A stretch of 64,000 nt of DNA from Phycisphaerales bacterium UBA2396 (GCA_002343325.1 DDSG01000029.1:4718-68717), one strand, 5' to 3'. Numbered from the stretch's first letter, positions 28,901 to 38,564 are shown. Numbers and translations: made by a program. Notes: generated from the letters alone by a model not told the origin.

Positions 28901-29235
28901 AGGTCCGCAGCGATCTCGCCGATGCGTACGGCGACCCGCCCAAGCCCACCGTTCGGCTCTTCCTGCTCGCGGAACTGCGGGCGGCGTGCGCGCAGCTCGC
29001 GGTCAAGTCCGTCAGCATCCGCGACAAGGACGTGGTCTTCCTGACGACCAACGCCAAACCCCTGGCCGAGAAGCTCGCGGCGGTGCCGTCGGGGCAATCC
29101 AAGGCGATCGAGGCCCGCGTCTCGATCCTGCCGAGCCAGACCTCCGACAAGGTCGCCGAGGTCTATTTTCGCCCGCCCGAGAAGTACCTTGAGCCCGAGA
29201 CGCTGCTGGGCGTGCTGCGCAAGCGGCTGCTCTAA
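25921..29235 (+). CDS. mfd: Transcription-repair coupling factor
   Basis: A 1,104-residue ATP-dependent translocase that removes stalled RNA polymerase and recruits UvrA. The N-terminal UvrB-like module ends with RRGGILDIFP-type sequence (VRGGILDIFPPT, about residue 175). The RNA-polymerase-interacting domain follows, opening with GDHVVHADHGIALL (about residue 425). The RecG-like motor has Walker A GDVGFGKTEVA (about 584), VDEEQRFGVEHKERL (about 685), LSATPIPRTLHMAL and TTIIESGIDIPSANTMI. The TRCF C-terminal domain closes the protein. It is slightly shorter than E. coli Mfd (1,148), mostly in the N-terminal part. Its 3' end faces miaA with 11 bases between stops. Confidence 0.97.
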   Translation: MKTPLDMLRELPGVRALARAAGEGMRSVARGSAGSATHLIAGAMARETGRPVLLVVAHLDEADEAVDELLSAGIGAQRLPALEGLPGESAGALDLFAERLVCVRTATQGPMPEVLVTPVQALMQAVPTPTSVPTLSRTLAAGRDAPMSDLVRWLEHAGYQRREVIEEIGEFAVRGGILDIFPPTGGAGGKGVPVRLDFFGDTLEKITEIDLDTMGSDRSLPSIDLVAADPRAVQSEAGVLFPSLLPKGVVVVLSELAEIVEQARGYFERATDDRGLFGPPAVLASLQKHAHALVEINRFSAGSAQADALVELPARPVQPFSKELAEAIQELVSLGQDGRVVVCCQNEGEHQRFGELLAQHATEPTVRPEALIAYVHEGFGWGIENDRTLWIIPYHELLNRFTVRRRGGRISAGRAMDTFLDLSIGDHVVHADHGIALLSGLALMKPRDLPSTGGKPRKEQDEQEYLVLEFAGKSKLYVPATQIDLIQKYVGGFHGKPPLSTLGGTRWQSQKDRVGESVRDLAGELLRVRATREHMPGVAYPPDTPWQAEFEEEFPYEETEDQLAALAAIKADMGKSKPMDRLVCGDVGFGKTEVAIRAAFKAAEFGKQVAVLVPTTVLAEQHERTFRSRFAGYPFRVESLSRFKEPREVREIVEATRKGQVDVLIGTHRVLSEDVRFSDLGLVIVDEEQRFGVEHKERLLRLRLTADVLTLSATPIPRTLHMALLGIRDISNLTTAPVDRRAIVTEVLPYNERRIQQAIRRELAREGQVFFVHNRVHNIREVADKVRSLAPEARVVFGHGQMDGVELEKVMLSFIRGEADILVSTTIIESGIDIPSANTMIIADADRFGLAELHQLRGRVGRSKHRAYCYLLLPEDRPLTEPAKKRLQAIEQYSMLGAGFKIAMRDLEIRGAGNILGPEQSGHIAAVGYEMYCQLLDAAVRDLRNEAPPTVASRTSIEIGISGTIPKAYIPSDQRRLEAYRRLATAMSKEALDKVRSDLADAYGDPPKPTVRLFLLAELRAACAQLAVKSVSIRDKDVVFLTTNAKPLAEKLAAVPSGQSKAIEARVSILPSQTSDKVAEVYFRPPEKYLEPETLLGVLRKRLL

Positions 29236-29246
29236 GGTCGCGAGGA

Positions 29247-30197
29247 TCACTCGCCGGGCGATTCGTCCATCGCCCGCACCACAAGCCCCGCCCACAGCTC
29301 CCGCGGCACGTGCTGCGCGTCGATCCATAGGCTCGCGGGCGTGCGCTTCAGACGGCGTAGCCAGGTGCGCTGGTTCTTGCCGAATCGGCGCGTTTCGATC
29401 TTGATCGCTTCGACCGCCTCGTCAAGAGTGCAGCGTCCTTCGAGGTGATCGACGATCTGCTTGTACCCGAGCGCTTCGCGTGCCTGGGTTCCGAGCCGTC
29501 CGGCGGCGTGCAGCGACCGCACCTCGCCGACCAGGCCTTGCTCGATCATCGTTCGCACGCGGGCGTTGATCCGCCGGTTGATCTCCTCGATCCCCCACTC
29601 CAGCCCGACGAGCACCGCGTCACGGCGGACACGATCCTCGCGGTCCCACTGGGCCTGATGCTCGGAGATCGCCCGTCCGGTCAGCCGGTACACCTCGATC
29701 GCCCGGATCGTCCGACGCTCGTCGTTGGGGTGGATTCTCCGGGCGGCCGCGGGATCGATCCGCTCCAGCTCGGCACGCAGGCCGGGCAGCCCCACACCGC
29801 GCAACTCGTCGCGGAGGGCTTCGTCCGCCCCCGGGCCGTCGAACATCCCTTCGAGAAGAGACTTGATGTAGAGGTGAGTCCCGCCGACGACGATGGGCAC
29901 GACGCCCTGAGCGCGGAGGGAGTCGATGAGGCGGTTGGCCTCCGCGAGCCAGTCATGGACGGTAAACGGCGGGCCCGCGGGATCGCAGATGTCGATCAGG
30001 TGGTGCACGTTCCCGCCGCGTTCCTCGGGGGTGGGTTTGGCGGAGCCGATATCCATCCCACGGAAGATATGGACCGAATCCGCCGAGATGATCTCGGCGT
30101 GGCGTCCGGCGGCGGCGAGCACGCGAGCAACCTCGACCGCCAGCGCGCTCTTGCCGCCGGCAGTGGGCCCCACGATGATCGGGAATCTGGACGTCAT
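29247..30197 (-). CDS. miaA: tRNA dimethylallyltransferase
   Basis: A 316-residue enzyme that adds the dimethylallyl group to N6 of A37 in tRNAs reading U-initial codons. P-loop GPTAGGKSALAVEVA lies near the N-terminus, followed by the substrate motif IISADSVHIFRGMDIGSAKP and GNVHHLIDI. VVGGTHLYIKSLLEG and the tRNA-binding ETRRFGKNQRTWLRR are also present. ATG 30197 was chosen because MTSRFPIIVGPTA matches the family start, while an upstream ATG 60 bases away overlaps the divergent cls leader. The Asp of the usual S-x-x-Q/D pair is present in a slightly different local context (DSVHIF versus the common DSMQVY). Confidence 0.95.
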   Translation of the reverse strand: MTSRFPIIVGPTAGGKSALAVEVARVLAAAGRHAEIISADSVHIFRGMDIGSAKPTPEERGGNVHHLIDICDPAGPPFTVHDWLAEANRLIDSLRAQGVVPIVVGGTHLYIKSLLEGMFDGPGADEALRDELRGVGLPGLRAELERIDPAAARRIHPNDERRTIRAIEVYRLTGRAISEHQAQWDREDRVRRDAVLVGLEWGIEEINRRINARVRTMIEQGLVGEVRSLHAAGRLGTQAREALGYKQIVDHLEGRCTLDEAVEAIKIETRRFGKNQRTWLRRLKRTPASLWIDAQHVPRELWAGLVVRAMDESPGE

Positions 30198-30231
30198 GCC
30201 GGGGAACAGTACCCCGCGATAGACTGCCCGC

Positions 30232-31659
30232 GTGCCCCCCGAGAACTTCGCGGCCATCTTCGCGGCGTCCTATCTCCTCGTCGAGCTGGTCGCGCTCCTG
30301 CTGGCGATGGACGCGGTGATGAAAGGCCGCACGCCCCAGGGCACGGTGGCGTGGGTGGCCGGGCTGCTGGCGTTCGCCCCGATCACGATCCCGATGTACA
30401 TCGTTTTCGGATCGCGGCGCTTCGCGGGGTATGTCAAGGCACGTCGGCGTGGCGTGTCGGCGCTGAACCGCCTGGCGAACCGGTACGCCGAGCAGCTCAC
30501 GCCGTATCGCGTCGCGCTGGGTCCCAAGGCGACGGAACAAGGCCAGGACGCGCTGTTCCTGCCGGTGGTTCGTGGGAACACGGTGAATCTGCTGATGAAC
30601 GGCGAGGCGACCTTTGACACGATTTTCGCCGCCATCGCCCACGCAACGCGCTCCGTCGCGGTGCAGTTCTATATCGTGCGGGACGACGGGCTGGGCGGGC
30701 GGCTCAAGGCGGCGATGATCGACGCCGCCCGACGAGGCGTTCACGTCTACTTCCTGTACGACGGGCTGGGGTCGGCATCGCTGGGCCGCCGGTACGTGCA
30801 GGACCTGCGCGACGCCGGGGTGCACGCGCAGGAGTTCAGACCGAGCCGGGCGCCGCGGCTCCGCGTTCAGCTCAACTTCCGCAATCACCGCAAGATCGTC
30901 ATCGTCGACGGGCAGACCGCCTTCGTCGGCGGGCACAACGTCGGCGATGAGTATCTGGGCAAGAACCCCACGTTCGGTCCTTGGCGCGACACGCACATGA
31001 GCATCGAAGGGCCGGCGGCACGATCGGTGCAGCTCTCGTTCGTCGAGGACTGGTACTGCTGCACTCGCAAGCTGCCCGACCTCTGCTGGCCCGACCCGGT
31101 CTCGACGCCAGACGATGCCCGTGTCGGCATTCTCGCGACGGGGCCCGCCGACGAGGTGGAAGGATGTCTGCTCGCCTTTGTCCATCTGATCCACGCGGCC
31201 CGGACACGCCTCTGGATCGCGACGCCTTACTTTGTTCCGGACCCGGCGATCGTGGCCGCGATCCAGGCCGCCGCTCTGCGCGGGGTTGACGTGGCGCTGC
31301 TGATCCCCGCGCGGGGCGACAACCGTCTGGTCGATCTTGCCGCCCGAGCCTACCTCGAGGATTTGTTCCCGCTGGGGATCCGTATCCACGAGCACATCAA
31401 CGGGTTCATGCACCAGAAGGTCATGCTCAGCGACGACACCGCCGTGGTCGGAACCGCCAACCTCGACAACCGGTCCATGCGGATCAACTTTGAGATCTCC
31501 GCCGTGACCGATCACCCGCCCTTCGCCAGGGCGGTCGAGGCGATGCTCGCCGGGGACTTCGCCGGCTCGCGCCGGATCAACGCGGACCGTTTCGCCAAGC
31601 GGGCGTTCCACGTGCGCCTGGCAAGCCGGCTCGCGAGCCTCGCCTCCCCGGTGCTCTGA
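30232..31659 (+). CDS. cls: Cardiolipin synthase (phospholipase D family)
   Basis: A 475-residue membrane enzyme, GTG start at 30232. Two N-terminal transmembrane helices (residues about 5-25 and 38-60) precede two HKD catalytic motifs: NHRKIVIVDGQTAFVGGHN (about residue 220) and MHQKVMLSDDTAVVGTANLD (about residue 395). Each has H-x-K-x4-D and a following Gly-Gly/Asn pair. It condenses two phosphatidylglycerols, or PG with another lipid, to cardiolipin. Divergent from miaA by 34 bases and followed 13 bases later by a NAPE-PLD-like hydrolase, which suggests one phospholipid-related transcript. Confidence 0.93.
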   Translation: MPPENFAAIFAASYLLVELVALLLAMDAVMKGRTPQGTVAWVAGLLAFAPITIPMYIVFGSRRFAGYVKARRRGVSALNRLANRYAEQLTPYRVALGPKATEQGQDALFLPVVRGNTVNLLMNGEATFDTIFAAIAHATRSVAVQFYIVRDDGLGGRLKAAMIDAARRGVHVYFLYDGLGSASLGRRYVQDLRDAGVHAQEFRPSRAPRLRVQLNFRNHRKIVIVDGQTAFVGGHNVGDEYLGKNPTFGPWRDTHMSIEGPAARSVQLSFVEDWYCCTRKLPDLCWPDPVSTPDDARVGILATGPADEVEGCLLAFVHLIHAARTRLWIATPYFVPDPAIVAAIQAAALRGVDVALLIPARGDNRLVDLAARAYLEDLFPLGIRIHEHINGFMHQKVMLSDDTAVVGTANLDNRSMRINFEISAVTDHPPFARAVEAMLAGDFAGSRRINADRFAKRAFHVRLASRLASLASPVL

Positions 31660-31672
31660 CGTACGATCCCGC

Positions 31673-32641
31673 GTGGGAGACAGCGACCCATCCAAGCGCA
31701 GACCCGGGATTCTTGGGCGAGCGAAGTTCCTCTCCTCCGCGGCACGATCCGCGATGCGACGCTACCCCGCCTCGCTCTCGCGTTCGCTGCGAGAGACCCC
31801 GCCGCCGCTGGCCGCCGATCAACTCGCCGAGTCGTGGCGTCAGCTCGCCTTGCCATCCGGTCTGTCGGCCGCGTGCTGGCTCGGGCATTGCTCGGTCATG
31901 CTCAGGCTCGGGGGGCTCACCATCCTCACCGACCCGGTGCTCTCGCACGTGGTGGGGCCCAGGCTCGCAGGCCGCACCTTCGGCGCACACCGGCTCTCCC
32001 CCGCCGTCGCCTCGGCGGGCTCGCTCCCATCCCCCGACCTCGTGCTCATCTCGCACGCCCACTACGACCATCTCGATCGCCCCACGCTGGCGGCACTGGC
32101 GGGCTCGCCCGCGAGCCAGACCCGCGTGATCACCGCCCGCCGAACGAGCAGGCTGATCCCCCGGGGCTTCTCATCCATCAGCGAGCTCCATTGGGGAAGC
32201 ACGATCGAAGTTCAAGGGCTTCGGATCACCGCCCTTCGGCCCAAGCACTGGGGCGCCCGGCACATCTGGGATGTTCACCGCGGGTACAACAGCTATCTGC
32301 TCGAGGCCGATGGCTCACGAGTGCTCTTCGCGGGCGATACCGCGATGACCTCCGCCTTCGACAGCTTGGGGCCGATCGATCTGGCGATCTTCGGCATCGC
32401 CGCCTACGACCCGTGGATCCACGCCCACGCCAACCCCGAGCAGGTCTGGTCGATGGCCACCTCGATGCCCGCCCGAGCCCTGCTCCCCGTCCACCACTCC
32501 ACCTTCAATCTCAGCAACGAACCCCCGGACGAGCCCGTCCGCCGGCTTCTGGAAGCCGCGGCAGCACCGCTGCCCCTCCCACAGGCACCCCGCATCATCC
32601 TCGCCTCCCCGGGCGAGATCGTCCCCCTGGCAACCACCTAG
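31673..32641 (+). CDS. Metallo-beta-lactamase-fold hydrolase, NAPE-PLD-like
   Basis: A 322-residue protein, GTG start. Core motifs of the MBL fold are WLGHCSVMLRLGGLTILTDP, the metal-binding SHAHYDHLDRPTL (H-x-H-x-D-H), LFAGDTAM (bridging Asp) and the final LLPVHHSTFN His. The closest family by overall pattern is the UlaG/NAPE-PLD group (hydrolysis of N-acyl phosphatidylethanolamine and related substrates). Being 13 bases after cls fits a lipid substrate, but UlaG-type sugar-lactone hydrolases look similar. No signal peptide. Confidence 0.8.
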   Translation: MGDSDPSKRRPGILGRAKFLSSAARSAMRRYPASLSRSLRETPPPLAADQLAESWRQLALPSGLSAACWLGHCSVMLRLGGLTILTDPVLSHVVGPRLAGRTFGAHRLSPAVASAGSLPSPDLVLISHAHYDHLDRPTLAALAGSPASQTRVITARRTSRLIPRGFSSISELHWGSTIEVQGLRITALRPKHWGARHIWDVHRGYNSYLLEADGSRVLFAGDTAMTSAFDSLGPIDLAIFGIAAYDPWIHAHANPEQVWSMATSMPARALLPVHHSTFNLSNEPPDEPVRRLLEAAAAPLPLPQAPRIILASPGEIVPLATT

Positions 32642-32649
32642 TGTTCTCC

Positions 32650-32997
32650 ATGCGCAACCTCATCCTCGCTGCTGTTTCGCTCGGCGTCGCCTTTGTCCTG
32701 CCCGCGTGCCACAAGGACAGCGCCGAAACGCCCCGAATGACGAGCCTCGATTCGCTGCCTCCCAACGTCGCGGTCTATCGCGTCGCGGGGATGTCGTGCC
32801 TGGGCTGCGTCGAGGACGTGACCGAAGTGCTCAATGGCGTGCCGGGCGTCGCAAAGGTCGAGGTCAAGCTCAATGAGAAGCGTGCCTTCGTCACGCTCGC
32901 CGCCGACGCCCCGGCGACCAACGACGCCCTGCTGGCCGCGCTGAACGCCAACCCGAGCCACGAGGCCACCCTCGAACGCGACGCCGCCCGCCGCTAA
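32650..32997 (+). CDS. Lipoprotein with heavy-metal-associated (HMA) domain
   Basis: A 115-residue protein. Signal peptide MRNLILAAVSLGVAFVLPAC has Cys20 as the probable lipidation site. The mature domain reads VAVYRVAGMSCLGCVEDVTE, with Cys50 and Cys53 forming the M-x-C-x2-C metal site of copper chaperones and P-type ATPase N-termini; GVPGVAKVEVKLNEKRAFV follows as expected. An HMA domain on the outside of the membrane is unusual, since most are cytoplasmic. ATG 32650 is used; GTG 32641, overlapping the previous stop, is also in frame. Its stop overlaps the convergent DMT gene by 4 bases. Confidence 0.78.
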   Translation: MRNLILAAVSLGVAFVLPACHKDSAETPRMTSLDSLPPNVAVYRVAGMSCLGCVEDVTEVLNGVPGVAKVEVKLNEKRAFVTLAADAPATNDALLAALNANPSHEATLERDAARR

Positions 32998-33449
32998 CCG
33001 CGCTTGATCAGCACCAGCCCCCCGAGCATGAGCGCCACCCCGGCGACCCGCTGCACCGAGATCTCGCGCACCGCCAGCCCGAGCAGCCCGTAGTGGTCGA
33101 GCACCATCGACGCGATCAACTGCCCGACGATCATCGCGGCAAGGTAGTTCGCCGCGCCGACCTTGGGCACCAGCACGAGCGCGAGCGTGACGAAAAACGC
33201 CCCGCAAAGCCCTCCCGCCCACATCCACCAGGGCCCCGCGCCGAGCGACTCGGCCCGAGGCACGCCCGGGCGGAACGCCGCCGTCACCACGAGCATCGCG
33301 AGCAAGCCGACCGCGAAGTTGATCACCCCACCATAGACCTTTGCCCCCGCGTGCTGGGCGAACTTCGCGTTGATGGCGGGTTGAAGGGCCGTCGCCACCC
33401 CGGCCAGCAAGGCCAGTGCCAGGTACAACAGATTCTGCGGTGAGAGCAT
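32994..33449 (-). CDS. YdcZ/DUF606-type small DMT membrane protein
   Basis: A 151-residue protein with about five transmembrane helices. These include NLLYLALALLAGVATALQ, a GGVINFAVGLLAMLV segment, GLCGAFFVTLALVLV, AANYLAAMIVGQLIASMVLD and VAGVALMLGGLVLI. The pattern and length match the DUF606 (YdcZ) branch of the drug/metabolite transporter superfamily, where single five-helix units dimerise. ATG 33449 is preferred; upstream ATGs add a non-apolar extension. Substrate unknown. The gene is isolated, with no pair-mate nearby. Confidence 0.78.
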   Translation of the reverse strand: MLSPQNLLYLALALLAGVATALQPAINAKFAQHAGAKVYGGVINFAVGLLAMLVVTAAFRPGVPRAESLGAGPWWMWAGGLCGAFFVTLALVLVPKVGAANYLAAMIVGQLIASMVLDHYGLLGLAVREISVQRVAGVALMLGGLVLIKRG

Positions 33450-33543
33450 GGGTCGAGCGTAGCCCTTCCTGTGCGCACGCAACATCCTGTCGCCCCGCGA
33501 CGCCACGCACATAAACCACGCCGATCTCACCACCCACTCGCGA

Positions 33544-33960
33544 TCAGATCCAGACCTGCGCGATCAGGGCCGGCTCGCGCCCCGTCGCCGTCGGCATGTC
33601 GCCCACCTGCAGCGTGGCGAACTTCACCTCCGCGTCCGGGTGCGTGTCGAGCCACTCGTTGATGTGCCGGTCCAGATATTCGAGCCCCTGCTGCGACAGC
33701 GAGCCCACGAACGTGCGCACGTGCGTGGCGCCGGCCCCGTCCTTGTTGAGAGGCCGCTTCCACCGAGACTCGACGCTCTCGACCTTTGCCGACGACAGGC
33801 TGTGGATCTTCGACACGCCGATCGAGGAGCCCACCCCAGCCCCCACTCCTGCACCGGACGCGACCCCGGGACCTGTCGGCCCTCCCCCCGCCGCCGTCGG
33901 CGTCGCCCCCGTGTTGGGCACCAGATTGGAATGCTGCGGACGGTACACATGCTCGGCCAC
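33544..33960 (-). CDS. Hypothetical protein
   Basis: A 138-residue protein starting at GTG 33960, supported by an almost perfect AGGAGGT 5-12 bases upstream. Residues 15-50 are Gly/Pro-rich low complexity (GASGGP-like repeats). Residues 50-138 appear folded: VSKIHSLSSAKVESVESRWK, HVRTFVGSLSQQGLEYLDRH, DAEVKFATLQVGDMPTATG. No family is recognised, and no signal or membrane segment is visible. The strong ribosome site argues that it is real and well expressed. Confidence 0.6.
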   Translation of the reverse strand: MAEHVYRPQHSNLVPNTGATPTAAGGGPTGPGVASGAGVGAGVGSSIGVSKIHSLSSAKVESVESRWKRPLNKDGAGATHVRTFVGSLSQQGLEYLDRHINEWLDTHPDAEVKFATLQVGDMPTATGREPALIAQVWI

Positions 33961-34158
33961 GCGACACCTCCTTCAGAACGAAGGCGGCTCAGGCCACGCC
34001 CGACCACACAAGGAGAGGCCCGGCTGCCGGGACTCGACCACTGGCATCAGTATGGCTCGCCGAGGCGGCGTCCGCAACCACGATCTGCTCGCGCCGGACA
34101 ATCTCTCCACATTTCGAACGATCTTCGCCGGACGACCCTGGGATCACCGACACCTCGC

Positions 34159-35628
<1,470 letters not shown>

Positions 35629-35771
35629 ACCAAGTACCTCCCCCCCACCGCCTGCAGAATCGGGCCCATCCTAGGTTCAACTGAACGCCGAACATCGCGA
35701 AACCCGGCCGACCCGTTCCCCTATGATCCCGCGACTGGGGGAGGTTCCCCGTCGCTCGAAAGGGGTGCACG

Positions 35772-37466
35772 ATGGCGTTGATCTCGCTTCTGATCGGTGT
35801 CCTGCTGGCCGTCGCGGTGACGGCGGCCTCGCTCAAGTCCGAGAGCCAGGCGGTCCGCAAGGCCGGGGCGTTCGTCGGGCTTCTCTTCATCATCCTTGGG
35901 TTCCTTGCCGGGTCGATCGTCTACGTCAGCCCGGACAAGGTCGGGATCATCTCAAAGAACGCCTTCGGTGCCCGGCTCGATGGGAGCAAGATCATCGCCA
36001 CCAGCGGCGAGATGGGCATCCAGGCCCGCACGCTCGCCCCGGGCTGGCACCTGGGCTACTGGCCGATCATCTTCGAAGTCCGCACGGTCCCCCTCACCGA
36101 GATCAAGTCCGACGAGGTGGGCATCATCGAAACGGCCGACGGGCTCCCCGTCCCGACGGGCGAGCTCTTCGCGCCCGAGTGGAGCGAGACGCAGTTCCAG
36201 CAGATGCTCGACGCCGAGCACTTCCTGACCGCGGGCAAGGGCTTCAAGGGCAAGCAGACCAGCGTTCTCAAGCCCGGCAAGTACCGACTCAACACCGAGC
36301 TCTACAAGGTGCGCACGGTCAAGCAGACCGAGGTCAAGCCCGGCGAGGTCGCCGTGCTCAAGAGCAACTTCGGCAAGCCGGCGTCGGTGATCGTTCGCGG
36401 CGTCGCGGGCGCGGCCGATCCCGCCGCCGACGGCACCAAGCTCCCCGAGGAGAAGCTCCTGCGTCTCGGAGACGAGGGCGAGATGGGCATCCGCGCCGCC
36501 CCGCTCCTCCCGGGCAAGTACGCCATCAACACCGACGCCTTCGAGGTCACCGAGATCTGGACCACCCAGATGATCGCCCACTACACCGCCGCCCACAGCG
36601 GGAACCCCGTCTCCTCCGACACGACGGACAGCAAGACCCTGCAGACCGACGAGCGCGAGATCCGCGTCACCACGTCCGACGGATTCCAGTTCCCTGTCGA
36701 CGTCCGGGTCGAGTACTACGTCGAGCCGCAGAACGCGCCGATCGTGGTCGCAAAGCTCGGCGACGACGAGGGCGAGCGTTTCCGCAACGTCCTCAACTCC
36801 GCGGTCCGCGCGATCTTCCGCAACAACGCCGAATCCGTCCGCGCGCTCGATTACGTGCAGCAGCGCTCTCACCAGGAAAGCCAGTCCCTCACCATGCTCC
36901 GCCAGCAGATGGCAGTCTTCGGCGTCTCCATCAGCGCCGTCCGCATCGGCAACGTGGGCGACCAGCAGACCCTCGGCAAACTCCTCGAAACCCAGACGCA
37001 GCGCGAAATCGCCAAGCAGGAGCAGGTGACGATTCAGGAGCAGCAGAAGGCGGCCGAGCAGAAGAAGCTCCTCGCCAAGGCGACGCAGGAGGCCGAGGAA
37101 GAGAAACGCCTCGCCACGGCGACCTACGAGGTCAAGATCGCCGACGAAACGATGAAGAAGCGGGTCAAGGAGGCCGAGGGCGAGGCCGAGGCCACCGAGA
37201 TCAAGGCCAAGGCCCAGGCCGACGCCTACCGCCTGATCGCCGAACAGATCGGCAAGTCCAACGCCGCCCTCATCGAGCTGCTCAAGGTCGTGGGCGAGCG
37301 CAACATTCAGATCACGCCGCGCATCCTCATCAACGGGTCGGGCGCCGACACGTCACAGGCCAACACCGCCCTCATCGGCACCATGCTGGACCGCATGATC
37401 GCCGATGACGAGAAGACCCCGCCAGCACGGCCGAACACGCCGCCGCAGGCCCCCTCCCAGCGATGA
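35772..37466 (+). CDS. SPFH/Band-7 (flotillin-like) membrane protein
   Basis: A 564-residue protein. Two N-terminal apolar segments (SLLIGVLLAVAVTAASL and GAFVGLLFIILGFLAGSIVY) anchor it. Residues 50-380 contain SPFH-type strands (VSPDKVGIISKNAFGARLDG, TLAPGWHLGYWPIIFEVRTV, FQFPVDVRVEYYVEP). From about residue 390 to 500 a long coiled coil rich in Glu, Lys and Ala follows (QREIAKQEQVTIQEQQKAAE, ETMKKRVKEAEGEAEA). Such proteins form ring or cage assemblies that organise membranes or control proteases. The architecture is flotillin-like rather than HflKC-like. A purine-rich AAAGGGG precedes ATG 35772, and TATGAT at 35722-35727 could be its -10 box. The tail is Pro-rich. Confidence 0.85.
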   Translation: MALISLLIGVLLAVAVTAASLKSESQAVRKAGAFVGLLFIILGFLAGSIVYVSPDKVGIISKNAFGARLDGSKIIATSGEMGIQARTLAPGWHLGYWPIIFEVRTVPLTEIKSDEVGIIETADGLPVPTGELFAPEWSETQFQQMLDAEHFLTAGKGFKGKQTSVLKPGKYRLNTELYKVRTVKQTEVKPGEVAVLKSNFGKPASVIVRGVAGAADPAADGTKLPEEKLLRLGDEGEMGIRAAPLLPGKYAINTDAFEVTEIWTTQMIAHYTAAHSGNPVSSDTTDSKTLQTDEREIRVTTSDGFQFPVDVRVEYYVEPQNAPIVVAKLGDDEGERFRNVLNSAVRAIFRNNAESVRALDYVQQRSHQESQSLTMLRQQMAVFGVSISAVRIGNVGDQQTLGKLLETQTQREIAKQEQVTIQEQQKAAEQKKLLAKATQEAEEEKRLATATYEVKIADETMKKRVKEAEGEAEATEIKAKAQADAYRLIAEQIGKSNAALIELLKVVGERNIQITPRILINGSGADTSQANTALIGTMLDRMIADDEKTPPARPNTPPQAPSQR

Positions 37467-37482
37467 ACTTCGCACATCAGTC

Positions 37483-38376
37483 TTACTGACCGACGCGGGG
37501 GTTGTTGACCCAACCCCACTTGACCGCCCCGAAGCGGTACAAGCGGTACCAATCCTGCTTCGTGCCCTTCATGTTGATGTACAGGTGGTTCGCGTTGAAA
37601 TCGCGGGCCGCATCCCCGGGGGCCACTTCCCGCGGCCCGGTCGGTGCCTTGAACAGATACACCGTGTTGTCCAGGTTCGCCACGTGCCCGCCCTTGCTGT
37701 GCCGCCGCGTCACCTGGTCATAGTTCCCCCACAGCCCGTCGACGTACGTGTCGTTGTACACCGGCGTGCTCTCCTCCACGAAGATCGGCAGCCCCGGCAT
37801 CGGCACAAGCCGGTTCACCACCTGCACGTTCGTCAACCGGATCACTCCCTCCAGCGTCCCGTCCGGCGGCAGATACGCCACCTGCGGCTTGATGTAGTTC
37901 CTCGCTCCCTCCAACTCACCCGGCATCGTGTAGTCGAACAGAATCCCCACGTCCGAGTTCCACATGTTGTTGCTGTTGGCCGAGTAGTTGCCCCGGTTCC
38001 GCTTGTTCGTCGGACACTCCGCGATCTGTGGCACGTTCGCCGCGTACTGGAACGCCCATCCCGGAGTATCACGCCGCGGATCATTCGGAGCGGCCCGATC
38101 CTCGATCCGCGCCCACCAAGCGTTGCCCGACCAGTTCGCCGTGTTGCGGACCCCGCCGTTGGGCATCCGCGGCGCAATGATCCACACCTGTTCCTTGTAG
38201 TCGTTCGCGTAGAACAGCGACGTCCACGACAACTCGCGGATGTTGCTCAGGCACTTCACCTCGCGAGCAATCTCCCTCGCCTTTCCCAGCGCGGGCAGCA
38301 GCAGCCCCACCAGCATCGCCACGATCGCGATCACCACCAGCAGCTCGATCAACGTGAACGCGCTTCGACGAACCAT
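37483..38376 (-). CDS. Type II pseudopilin-like secreted protein
   Basis: A 297-residue protein. ATG 38376 gives MVRRSAFTLIELLVVIAIVA, the prepilin N-terminal cleavage/methylation motif (Phe+1 after Ala, Glu+5), followed by the remaining apolar helix. The mature part (IRELSWTSLFYANDYKEQ, VPQIAECPTNKRNRGNYSAN) resembles the large pseudopilin-like proteins that planctomycetes encode in great numbers. No secretion-apparatus gene is in the window. It converges on the SPFH gene with 16 bases between stops. Function is unassigned beyond probable processing by a prepilin peptidase. Confidence 0.85.
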   Translation of the reverse strand: MVRRSAFTLIELLVVIAIVAMLVGLLLPALGKAREIAREVKCLSNIRELSWTSLFYANDYKEQVWIIAPRMPNGGVRNTANWSGNAWWARIEDRAAPNDPRRDTPGWAFQYAANVPQIAECPTNKRNRGNYSANSNNMWNSDVGILFDYTMPGELEGARNYIKPQVAYLPPDGTLEGVIRLTNVQVVNRLVPMPGLPIFVEESTPVYNDTYVDGLWGNYDQVTRRHSKGGHVANLDNTVYLFKAPTGPREVAPGDAARDFNANHLYINMKGTKQDWYRLYRFGAVKWGWVNNPRVGQ

Positions 38377-38564
38377 CACCGGCCTCCTCGCGCCCACTCA
38401 CCCCGGCCCGAACGGCACGCCGAGAACTCGACGCTCGAACCCGCTCGGGCCATCCACCCCCGCACTATACCGATTCCTCATCCCTCCACAACACCCGCAT
38501 CCCCCTAGACTTCCCTTCGAACCGCCTCCGCAGGCCCCGTTGGTCCCCACGAACGCCCTCCACC

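Noticed and set aside
33961..34158. Possible tRNA gene between asnS and the small hypothetical gene
   Set aside because: A TTCGAAC-like string occurs (within CATTTCGAACGATC), but no acceptor or anticodon stems can be formed around it.
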